From assembly GCA_021186555.1 (NCBI GenBank), contig JAJKFL010000010.1, forward strand, positions 21,864,586 through 21,928,585: 64,000 nucleotides of DNA. The letters run 5' to 3'. The first letter of the stretch is position 1. Every line of letters begins with the position of its first letter. The notes below the pieces were generated by a model. That model ran no database searches and had not been told where the DNA came from. It worked only from the letters and a program-made list of their open reading frames with translations. The DNA is from Reticulitermes speratus (Eukaryota > Arthropoda > Insecta > Blattodea > Rhinotermitidae). Shown here one piece after another: positions 55,425 to 64,000 of this stretch. Made by a program: the position numbers and the translations under genes.

Positions 55425-56425
55425 ACAAAGTGTGGTCCGCGGATCCCAAGGTATCCGCGACCAGTTCCCAGGGGGTCCGTGGTTACAGTTCTGTAATGGC
55501 TGCTTTGATGTTGACTTGTTTTTTTTATTAAAGGAATAATGTTTGGTTAAAAATAATCGCAGAACTTCTTTAACTGGCGATGTGTTTACTTCATATTTTT
55601 TTATATTGACTTGACAGCCCCTTGGGGGCCTAGGCCGTCTCATTATCGAGGCTTCACGATCACAATTGAGACACACCACTTTCGGTAGGACTCCTCTGGA
55701 CGAGTGATCAGCTCGACGCAGAGACCTCTACCTGACTACACACAACACTCACAATAAACAGACATCCATGCCCTCGGCGGGATTTTTTTTTTCTGTCCGG
55801 GTTTTTTTCCCCTTTGATCCATTTTTGTACTGTTTAAATCCTTTCGTCCTTCATGTCACTTTACGTTCCATGCTACCGTCCTTACAACAAACACAACACA
55901 AACATCCATGCCCCCGGTGGGATTTTTTTTTTTTTTTTTACTAATTCCTGGGTTTTCCCCTTTGATCCATTTTTGTTCTGTATTAATCCTTTTTCGTCCT
56001 TTCGTGTCTCTTACGGTCCACAACCGTCTTTTTACAACACAACACAAACATCCATGCCCCCGGTGGGATTCGAACCCACGATCCTAGTAAGCGAGCGCCG
56101 AAGACCCACGCCTTAGACCGCACGCCACTGGGATCGCAGTGTTTACTTCGTATGACCTTTAGAATATCTAATTAAGAAACACCCTGTACCTACGAAGCGA
56201 GCGAATGTCAGTTTAATTAAGGTCAAATCAAGCAATGTATTGTTACGTATGCTGCTGTTATGTATTAGTATCTATCTAAAATCAATTCTGAGATATTAAT
56301 TTTTAGTTTTGGATACCTATCAATAGGACACTCCATTTACGTGAGCAAGGATGTGAGGATCCGTGGTTATTTTTCGAAGACAAATACGGCCCGCGAGCAA
56401 AAACGTTTGGGAAACACTGCTGTAG
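55425..56425. mobile_element. hAT-like element split by a composite SINE
   Basis: Left end CTCACAAAGTGTGGTCCGCG and right end CGTTTGGGAAACACTG are in the form of hAT termini with repeated GGTCCGCG/CCCGCGAGC. About 460 bp remain without the nested SINE; no transposase is seen. Confidence 0.55.
55597..56138 (-). mobile_element. Composite SINE-B (head-B2-B2-B1), one TSD around the whole
   Basis: On the minus strand: tRNA-like head with B box (56138 to ~56065), body B2 to an A-run (55922-55940), a headless B2 unit to a second A-run (55785-55793), then a headless B1 unit ending in the terminal A-run (55597-55610). Flanked by GTGTTTACTTCATAT (55582-55596) and GTGTTTACTTCGTAT (56139-56153), 14 of 15 identical. 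The multimer therefore inserted as a single unit. Confidence 0.9.
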
Positions 56426-56530
56426 CCGTCACAGTAACCCTGGTACTTTGTAGTCTATGTGTTAAGGAAAGATTCGTCAATCGTCACTCGTATACAGATC
56501 AGTCATTACCATGAAGCCTTGCCGAAAAAT

Positions 56531-57785
56531 TTAAGAGTTCACACGTGTAGAGCGGTATAAAAATATACTTAAGGCAGTTCACACGTGTAGAGCGGTATAA
56601 AAATATACTTAAGGCAGTTCACACGTGTAGAGCGGTATAAAAATATACTTAAGGCAGTTCACACTTGTAGAGCGGTATAAAAATATACTTAAGGCAGTTC
56701 ACACTTGTAGAGCGGTATAAAAATATACTTAAGGCAGTTCACACTTGTAGAGCGGTATAAAAATATACTTAAGGCAGTTCACACTTGTAGAGCGGTATAA
56801 AAATATACTTAAGGCAGTTCACACTTGTAGAGCGGTATAAAAATATACTTAAGGCAGTTCACACGTGTAGAGCGGTATAAAAATATACTTAAGGCAGTTC
56901 ACACTTGTAGAGCGGTATAAAAATATACTTAAGGCAGTTCACACTTGTAGAGCGGTATAAAAAATATACTTAAGGCAGTTCACACTTGTAGAGCGGTATA
57001 AAAATATACTTAAGGCAGTTCACACGTGTAGAGCGGTATAAAAATATACTTAAGGCAGTTCACACTTGTAGAGCGGTATAAAAATATACTTAAGGCAGTT
57101 CACACTTGTAGAGCGGTATAAAAATATACTTAAGGCAGTTCACACTTGTAGAGCGGTATAAAAATATACTTAAGGCAGTTCACACTTGTAGAGCGGTATA
57201 AAAATATACTTAAGGCAGTTCACACTTGTAGAGCGGTATAAAAATATACTTAAGGCAGTTCACACTTGTAGAGCGGTATAAAAATATACTTAAGGCAGTT
57301 CACACTTGTAGAGCGGTATAAAAATATACTTAAGGCAGTTCACACGTGTAGAGCGGTATAAAAATATACTTAAGGCAGTTCACACTTGTAGAGCGGTATA
57401 AAAATATACTTAAGGCAGTTCACACTTGTAGAGCGGTATAAAAATATACTTAAGGCAGTTCACACTTGTAGAGCGGTATAAAAATATACTTAAGGCAGTT
57501 CACACTTGTAGAGCGGTATAAAAATATACTTAAGGCAGTTCACACTTGTAGAGCGGTATAAAAATATACTTAAGGCAGTTCACACTTGTAGAGCGGTATA
57601 AAAATATACTTAAGGCAGTTCACACTTGTAGAGCGGTATAAAAATATACTTAAGGCAGTTCACACTTGTAGAGCGGTATAAAAATATACTTAAGGCAGTT
57701 CACACTTGTAGAGCGGTATAAAAATATACTTAAGGCAGTTCACACTTGTAGAGCGGTATAAAAATATACTTAAGGCAGTTCACAC
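56531..57785. repeat. 40-bp satellite, ~31 copies
   Basis: Unit AAGGCAGTTCACACKTGTAG then AGCGGTATAAAAATATACTT. Nearly identical copies; the K position is G in units 1-3, 9, 13 and 21 and T elsewhere. One unit has an extra A (near 56960). Each unit contains the hairpin-capable GTATAAAAATATAC. Confidence 0.97.
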
Positions 57786-58079
57786 GAAAATAAATATAAT
57801 TCAAAATCGATTCAAATATTCGTATGAGAAGTTCTTGAACGTAAAGCGGAAACATTTTTGCAGAAGGACAATTTTTTCGTTGTCACTATGAGCATGGCTA
57901 AAGAAAAAGGCGTCTCTGTTTTTGTGTGGCTACCGTAACTCATCAGGGAATAGAAATATGAGCTTGAAATTTCTGCAGCATTTTTAGGGTGATTATGGAA
58001 TTGTGCCGTGCCAAATTTAATCAATATCTGTTCATGGTAATGGCGTCCGGCCACGGACAGCTAACACCCTTGGTGTGAG

Positions 58080-58217
58080 ATCTGCGCTCTTCTTGGATAT
58101 TACGCGGCGTCGTGTGGTAATTATTTACCGAAACGTCGGTAAACAATTACCACACGACGCCGCGTAATATCCCAGAAGAGCGCAGATCTCATCAACATCG
58201 CGGCGGAAGCCTGAAAT
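58080..58217. mobile_element. F-family palindrome, short form (138 bp), perfect 15-bp TSD
   Basis: Arms GATATTACGCGGCGTCGTG / CACGACGCCGCGTAATATC meet almost directly at ACCGAAACGTCGGT. The one-sided tail ATCAACATCGCGGCGGAAGC is present. Flanked by CACCCTTGGTGTGAG at 58065-58079 and 58218-58232. The inner half seen in the longer copies is absent. Confidence 0.95.
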
Positions 58218-58339
58218 CACCCTTGGTGTGAGTGAGTCACACTTAGTTGCCACGGTTATCATTGTTCCTGTGTTCACTGTGAGGTAAGAAAATATGGAGA
58301 GCGTAGATTTGCGCATGAATATCGAGTGTTCGCTGTGAT

Positions 58340-58495
58340 ATGCGTGCTAAGAGCGGGGAGTGGTGCGTGCATATCACCACGGTGGCCTTCGTTCGATCCA
58401 GGGCAGGTCCATGTGAGATTTGTGGCGGTCAAATTGGCACTGTCACATTTTCCCCTCGGGTTAGTTCGATTTTCCCCCGACAGCATCATTTTACA
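58340..58495 (+). mobile_element. SINE-D, diverged 5' part
   Basis: GTTCGATCCAGGGCAGGTCC, TGAGATTTGTGGCGGTCAAA and TTTTCCCCCGACAGCATCAT follow the SINE-D order. The head is degenerate and the tail missing. Confidence 0.55.
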
Positions 58496-60044
58496 AGTGC
58501 TCCATACTCATCTGCGTCTCAGTACTACTCTTATCAGAAGGACAACTGGGCGAAGCATGGGAACCTTCAGCGCAAGCAATGTCACGCTCCCAGTATTCGA
58601 GCGGTCAAGAAAGTATGTGGTTACTGTGATTGGCTATTACACATAACTACGTCATTTATAGTATAACGCAAGCGATAAAATCTACAAATACTTTGTCGCT
58701 AGACATATTAACCAAAGGGCATCAGCATGCTTCCAAAAGCTGTAATTGTTCCGTTACCTTCCTCAGTTCTGCACACTCTGTCTCCAGTATACATCGGTCG
58801 CCCGTCCAGCTTCCGCACAAGACGTAACAGCATGTCACAGATTCAAACAGTTTTATTTCACACGTAAATCACATTACACTTTCACACTCCAAAACCAAAC
58901 AAACACCGACCGCCATCACGCCCCCCCAGTGTTGCCAATTAACGAACTCCGCCGCTTAGCTGGAAACAGCAGCACTGCAACCAAAGTGTCTTATTAATTG
59001 GTTATGACCGGGACAGCCTACTGAGAAAGGTGACGGGTGTAATGTTATCTTTGCTACTCTCATATCTCGGTGGCCATGATGTCCACATGTAGCGCTTATA
59101 AACGTGTTACGAAACTAACGCGCAGCTTCAATGCTAATATTTAGAGAGGTAAATTACTTCTTCTTGTATTTTATTGACACGTTTTTTTATGTAAGAATGT
59201 GTGTGATGTTAAAAGTGACTGATAGTAGCCTATGAGTGACAGAGACGTGACGAGTTGTTACGTATCAGTTTTATCTGTTTGGTGTAAATGTGTTTATGTA
59301 ATTTAAACAAGGTTATGTTTAGTTCGGTATAGACTGCGATTGACTGAAACTGAAGTATCATGTGTCAGATGTGCGACTGAAATGGATAAACAGTGACGTA
59401 AACTAAAAGTAAGTAAGAGTTGAAAATCTTAGTGAAGTCAATACGTTGTTTCATGTTCATTTCTTTTGTGAGAAGCCACTTTTGAGCAAACTGAAAAACT
59501 TACACTTCAGTTTCGTGTCAAAAAATATTTGGGTCGTTGCGAATCAAAATCAGAACTGCTCAGTATGTTTGAATTTCATCTAAATTTGTAGTTACAGATC
59601 TCAACCGAGTATTTAGACGGACAAAGATACAGCCTACCCATAAGTTGTTTATTTTGTGAAACTTTGTTCAAAGAACAAGAGAAATAGCATAATTCCATGT
59701 CATCACGTGTGTATGTATCCACTTCATTCAGTAGGGTAAACGTAGCCGACTGTTTGTGTAACTAAAACATTATGTTTATTTTGTATTCCAAACTACTGTC
59801 GTGCTATACACACTTGAATAAGCATGGTACTACAAATCATCATTCAGAATTTTGTTATTTTGTAAGTTAAATGTTACTTAGGTAAAAGTTAACGTTTCAA
59901 ATGTATTTCTTTGCGAGATTGAGCTTCTCACAGTGAAAGGGGTGAAGAATATTGTCTTCTGGTATATGAGGTCATATAGCACGATATTAATTTACTGATG
60001 TTTCTGACAATCCTCAGGACAAGACCTTAAACCTGATTAATAAA
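58496..60044. other. Unassigned intron sequence
   Basis: About 1.5 kb with no recognised repeat or gene; AT-rich, short frames only. It is the longest repeat-free stretch of intron 3 apart from 60979-62623. Confidence 0.4.
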
Positions 60045-60550
60045 CTAACTCCATAAGCAGAGTGCTTCTTGAAAAACTAACATTTCCTCACCTAATCAAG
60101 AAATTCCCACAATTTTATGGAACCTGAAACTGACTTACCATTTTCACAACATCCTGCTACTTGTCCCTATCCTGAGGCAGATGAATACAGTCCACACCCT
60201 TCCAGCTTATTTCCTTTAGATCCACTTTAATATTATCCTCCCATCTACTCCTAGGTCTTCCAAGCGGTCTCCTTCATTTAGGTTTCCCCATCAAACCCCT
60301 ATAGGTATTTCCCTTCTCTCCCATACCTGCCACATACCCCGCCCATCTCATTTTCTTTGATGTAATCAACCAAATAATATTTGAATTTATTAACTTATGG
60401 ATTTTTTCGTAACGTTTCGTGAGGAGTACATATCACTGAAGCTCTTCATTACATAGTCTTCTCCAGTCCCTTGTTGCTTCCTTTCTCCGGAGTCCAAATA
60501 TGTTTCTCGGAACTCTATCCTCGAATACCTCAAACCTGTGTACTTCCCTT
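60045..60550 (-). mobile_element. LINE-alpha RT C-terminal tail
   Basis: Minus strand, longest LINE-alpha copy in this direction: tail (AACTCCATAAGCAGAGTGC), CCTAGGAGTAGATGG, GGGCGGGGTATGTGGCAGG, FEDRVPRNIFGLRRKEATRDW-like, then the LREVHRFEVFE-like block. An extra ~50 bases near 60378-60425 separates two blocks. Dead copy. Confidence 0.8.
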
Positions 60551-60721
60551 ACTGCCGCAGACCAGCTTGCACACCCGCATGATACTAGCAGCATTATAGT
60601 TCTGTGTATGTTTTATATTTACGATAGCAAACTGGCAGGTGAAAGACTGTAGAATGAATGATAGCAGGCATTCCCTGAATTTAATCTGCTCTTCTTTGCC
60701 TTCTGCATGCAATTTTTGTAT

Positions 60722-60978
60722 AGCGTAGTCGGTATAGCGACTCGCTACGAGCTGGACGGTCCGGGGATCGAATCCCGGTGGGGGCGAGGTTTTCAGCACC
60801 CGTCCAGACCGGCCCTGGGGCCTACCCAGCCTCCTGTACAATGGGTACCGGGTCATTCCCGGGGGTAAAGCGGCCGGGGCGTGGAGTTGACCACCCACCC
60901 CCAACTACCGCCGAGGTTAAAGAAAGAGTCTACTCCCCCTCTGGGCCTTCATGGCCTGTTCTAGGGTGAACTTTATCT
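60722..60978 (+). mobile_element. SINE-C, full length
   Basis: Best SINE-C copy: A-box region TAGTCGGTATAGCGACTC, B box GGGGATCGAATCCCGG, CGTCCAGACCGGCCCTGGGG, GCGGCCGGGGCGTGG, CTACTCCCCCTCTGGGCC, end GGGTGAACTTTATC. The tRNA-like part spans about 75 bases. It lies too close to an attached SINE body to be a free tRNA gene. Confidence 0.9.
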
Positions 60979-62623
60979 TTTACTTCACGTTGTCATTCAC
61001 AGGTATTTGAAATTTACCCCATTTTCAAAGGATTTGTTTTTTCTCGTTATGATGTGATTTTTTTTACATTCTGTTGACGAGCGAGTGATAAAGTTTCTGC
61101 TTCCAGCTTTATGGTATATATGATTCCGCCCAATAAATTAGCATCCCAGCATACTGATGTGTCTCATTCAGTTTAAATCCAGGCATTAAATTAAACGTTC
61201 AAGATCAAAAGTTGCAAAATGTCTCTGATTTTAATTTCAGGATCTGTAAATTGCCGGAGAGGAAGGGCGAATAATGCAACGACGAAGACGTAACACTGTT
61301 ACTGGTAGAATATTGTCAGGCCGCAGTTTTCATTAGAAATAATTCCAGGCTAAAATTGTTATAATTTCATTTCTTAAGGTAACTATAGCGTCTGGATCTC
61401 GGGACGTGCGTTAGTGAAATTACAAGACAAGGAGAAATGATTTGCTGAGCGTGCTACGTTGCCAGGAGACGCATCCAGAACGATTACTCATTGTATGCAG
61501 CAGAACGTGTGTCGTTTTTATTTGGACAGAATTGGGTTTAATATATGAATAAGATGTTCAGATTCGTATTTTGTTGTAGCTACTACGTGCCACCACCATG
61601 TCATTCGGTAGGAAGTTGTGTAATGGACCAGATATTACGAAAATGGTAATGGTGTTTCTACCGGCTGTTCTGAATGGATATAACGTAAGGAATATTTTTC
61701 AGTACAGAAGACAGCTGTGTGCTTGAACAGTAGAACCTGTACCGCTTTCAGCACTGAAATGTCGACGTCGATAAATCTATCGCAGTACAAGCTTGTCTAT
61801 TCGACGAGTGCACAAAGTGAACACTCTGGCCTTACTTAATTCTTTCTCTTTCGATTAATCAAGTATTGAAATTGCATTTTCGGAATTTTTCGAATTAAGA
61901 TACTCGTCGAAATGTCAGATTAATTAACAGTAGAAGTTACATGGTACCGAATAAGACGGGAAGAATGCCATACTTCTCTCGTTAATAGCGGAAAATTCGT
62001 TCCTTCATTCTGTACGATCATTATTACCAACCAGCATTAATTTATCATATGGCGCCGTTGGATTACTTCCTTACTTCAAATGTTTTCAAACGAATTATAG
62101 TAAAAATGTGGTTAGTATTTGTTTCAGTATTTATATATATATATATAATATTATTGTAGTATTATCATATATTATCAATAATCTATGGAACTATGTAAGT
62201 AGAATATTTTGCCAAAAGGTAAAGTTGGATGTGGCTGCATGCATTGCGTTCCATTCATAATTGACCTGTTTCAGTTTACGTATGTTATCAGCACAAAATT
62301 TTTAATTTGCTTCTCAATACGAATGTGTTATTCAGTTACAAATAATACTCAGACTTTTATAATTAAATGAAAATATAAAAGCATTTAATTTGACTTGTAA
62401 TAACCGCTGTTAATTTATTTTCTCTCCACAGTTGCAATCTTATGAACCAAACAGAATCCATTCCCTATCCCAAATTGACAGGCTTGTATTACAACTGTGT
62501 AATTTTGAACAACATGAACTTTCCAATGAAGAAGATAATGTGTATTGGTTAGCATTATCTTCAATGTGCTCATTGCAATTTCAGACACCGGACCTGTCCT
62601 AATAAACCCATTTTTATTTGTAG
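60979..62623. other. End of intron 3, no repeat recognised
   Basis: Mostly low-copy sequence with an AT patch at 62140-62185 (TATATATATATA). The acceptor TTTTTATTTGTAG ends at 62623. An open stretch at 62413-62583 follows an acceptor-like TCTCTCCACAG, but its phase does not fit the gene. Confidence 0.5.
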
Positions 62624-62743
62624 TTCAAATGTCAGTGACAGCAGTATCTTGGAGGTGTTACATTGGTACACATCTGTCAATGCTGCCCTATTGGATCATC
62701 TTACCAATGAGATAAAAGAAACAGACAACAGTGGTGTGTGGAG
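62624..62743 (+). CDS. NIT-domain protein, exon 4
   Basis: Acceptor TTTTTATTTGTAG, donor AG|GTATGC. 120 bases: one base completing Arg, then SNVSDSSILEVLHWYTSVNA, ALLDHLTNEIKETDNSGVW, and two bases of the next Arg. The helix with WYTSVNAALLDHL corresponds to the central YY/YT-xxN-xLL helix of NIT domains. NVS is a possible N-glycosylation site. Phase 2 in, phase 2 out; joins to NDFR of exon 3 without loss. Intact. Confidence 0.87.
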
Positions 62744-63050
62744 GTATGCTGTAATTTGCTAAATACCAGAACTTTGTAATGTGCTTGATGTTGTCCGTTT
62801 TCTGAGGTGTGTTTAGCGTAAACTTACATGATGTTTTGGGAATTGAATCCTCTCCCAAAACATTGTCAGTTAATATTGTCATGTCATTCAATGTAATGTC
62901 CTTTTCAATGTTACATTTTTGACCCCGATTTCAATTTGCATATTGCCAATTACATATCATATAATACTGTGTGGTTATAAATATTTCACCAATCTTATTG
63001 TCTGTAGCTGTTACTTATGCATTGTACATAATTTTTTATTTTACTTCTAG
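62744..63050. other. Intron 4 (307 bp)
   Basis: GTATGC donor to TTACTTCTAG acceptor. The only short intron seen in the gene, free of repeats. Confidence 0.8.
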
Positions 63051-63290
63051 GTACCTAATTTCATTCAAGAACTTGCTGAGAAGTATTGAGAACATAGGTA
63101 TCTCCATGGTATATGGTATCAACTACTTTGCAAGAGGTGAACTTCACAACGCAAGTTACATCCATTACGTGCGTCACGAAGCCCTGGGAAATGACCTGCT
63201 TAATAGTTCACTCAATTATGTGCCATCTATTAGGAAGCAGTACATGGATCTCACCACACAGATGAAAGATTATGGAAATATCAGAATGAG
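63051..63290 (+). CDS. NIT-domain protein, exon 5
   Basis: Acceptor TATTTTACTTCTAG, donor AG|GTTAGG. 240 bases encode (R)YLISFKNLLRSIENIGISMV, YGINYFARGEL, HNASYIHYVRHEALGNDLLN, SSLNYVPSIRKQYMDLTTQM and KDYGNIRM. The first part is the last NIT helix pair, in which the 'L-x-K/R-x-x-E-x-x-G' and the following glycine-aromatic-A/G-R-G motif are typical. The second part (YIHYVRHEALGNDLL) is a helical segment after the core. NAS and NSS are possible glycosylation sites. Intact frame. The next exon was not found before 64000. Confidence 0.9.
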
Positions 63291-63399
63291 GTTAGGGTGC
63301 TCGTATATATGATGGTTGTCTGAACAAAATCAGTGTACGCACTTAAAGAACAGGATATTACCTATCATATGAGGAAATGAGTAATGAAATTCATGTACA

Positions 63400-63818
63400 C
63401 AGGGGCGCACCTAGTGGGAGGGCTGCCTGGCTGCAGCCCCCCCCCCCCCCTGCCCAAACCCCGCAAAACCGAAATTTAAAAAAAAAACAGATTTTTTAGA
63501 CACAATGATATTAAAAGTAGCATGTGATTTACACTTCATCTGAAATCAGCCACTGAAATTGGCTGATGACTAGTACATTAGATTTTGAAAAATAAATTAA
63601 TAAAATTAAGAAAAAACAAGATAGGATACTGTGACTGAGTAATGGAACATGTAGTTATATTTGTATGTATATAAATGCAGTTGCAAACAGTATTATGTTA
63701 CAGTTATACTTATGACATGATTTTTATAACCTAAGTTTTTAAAATCAAACATAAATTACTTACAGCCTCAAGGTCAGCCCCCCCACCCCCCCTATGAAAA
63801 ATTCTGGGTGCACACCTG
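63400..63818. mobile_element. 419-bp hAT-type MITE with perfect 8-bp TSD
   Basis: Starts CAGGGGCGCACCTAG and ends CTGGGTGCACACCTG (inverted). Flanked by CATGTACA at 63392-63399 and 63819-63826. An 8-bp duplication and CAGGGG ends are the hAT signature. C-runs sit just inside both ends (63437-63450, 63778-63792). No coding capacity. Confidence 0.92.
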
Positions 63819-64000
63819 CATGTACATGTAACAGAGGTTATGTTTAATATTTTAATTTATTTTTTTTGTCATAACAGTTAAAAATTAACAGATATTGTTG
63901 CTTTCATTATAATTTATTTAATGATACTTTCTCATTTACTCAGAATATGTGGAGTTTTAACGTGAGAAAGATTATAAATGTGCCATAGGATAAGATATAA
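63819..64000. other. Right edge, intron sequence
   Basis: AT-rich. An acceptor-like CATTTACTCAG at 63933-63943 is followed by a stop in the phase the gene needs, so no further exon is called. Confidence 0.5.

Larger units (their letters stand above)
17247..63290 (+). other. Gene locus: NIT-domain membrane protein, 5 exons, 3' end beyond window
   Basis: Span of the single recognised host gene. Exons at 17247-17518, 39342-39439, 45398-45543, 62624-62743 and 63051-63290; introns of 21,823, 5,958, 17,080 and 307 bp. All junctions are GT-AG. Phases agree (0, 2, 2, 2) once a single missing base is allowed in exons 1 and 3. The predicted product is about 292 residues so far: cytoplasmic tail, one membrane helix, extracellular NIT-type helical domain. 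Invertebrate NIT proteins commonly continue into a second membrane segment and a guanylyl cyclase domain; that part is not here, so the cyclase assignment is inference. The introns are largely built of the repeats listed separately. Confidence 0.75.

Noticed and set aside
55051..55539. 162-codon open frame
   Set aside because: The last part lies in a hAT-like terminus, the first part has no recognised domain, and it sits in an intron on the same strand without splice signals supporting it.
56531..57785. CRISPR array
   Set aside because: The 40-bp units are contiguous with no variable spacers, and the genome is eukaryotic; it is a satellite. The same applies to 21694-22018.
62413..62583. Possible extra exon of the NIT gene (acceptor-like TCTCTCCACAG)
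   Set aside because: In the phase required after exon 3 it meets a stop; the open frame is a different one, lacks a donor, and exon 4 joins exon 3 perfectly without it.
63944..64000. Possible sixth exon after CATTTACTCAG
   Set aside because: A stop codon follows within seven codons in the required phase.

Overview
The window reads as nuclear DNA from a large, repeat-rich arthropod genome, most likely an insect, and compatible with a cockroach- or termite-like (Blattodea) genome. This rests on GT-AG introns up to 22 kb, several tRNA-headed SINE families, RTE-like LINE 3' ends, Tc1/mariner/pogo/hAT debris and Penelope-like palindromic repeats. The species call is inference. There are no prokaryotic genes, no CRISPR array and no free-standing tRNA or rRNA genes.

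Only one host gene is supported, on the + strand. Its exons lie at 17247-17518, 39342-39439, 45398-45543, 62624-62743 and 63051-63290, and it continues past the right edge. The five pieces have matching splice phases and together encode about 292 residues: a short N-terminal tail, one membrane segment, then an extracellular helical domain of the NIT (nitrate/nitrite-sensing) type. Such a domain is expected in front of a catalytic part, in invertebrates often a guanylyl cyclase, which is not in this window. Two exons (17247-17518 and 45398-45543) each lack exactly one base relative to the phase their neighbours require.

Almost everything else is repeats, much of it inside the introns. 1-17 kb: upstream flank or 5' intron, with SINEs, LINE tails, MITEs and a 1.1 kb tandem duplication (9441-12017). 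17.5-39.3 kb (intron 1): a 114-bp satellite, a 23-bp satellite, a 32-bp minisatellite, a composite SINE, a mariner remnant, and a LINE whose coding part has expanded into a 100-bp x 20 satellite. 39.4-45.4 kb (intron 2): SINEs, MITEs and palindromic elements. 45.5-62.6 kb (intron 3): more of the same, plus a 40-bp x 31 satellite. After 63.29 kb: a clean hAT-type MITE.

The repeat families are named here by letter. SINE-A, B, C, D and E have tRNA-like heads; several copies have perfect 11-13 bp target-site duplications. MITE-H is a ~510-bp family with 14 copies. G and F are palindromic, Penelope-like elements carrying a hammerhead-ribozyme-like motif. LINE-alpha and LINE-beta are reverse-transcriptase C-terminal tails. 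The most interesting items are the G/F palindromes, the composite SINEs that move as one unit, the LINE-derived higher-order satellite, and the deletion-biased sequence damage seen in tandem arrays and in two exons.
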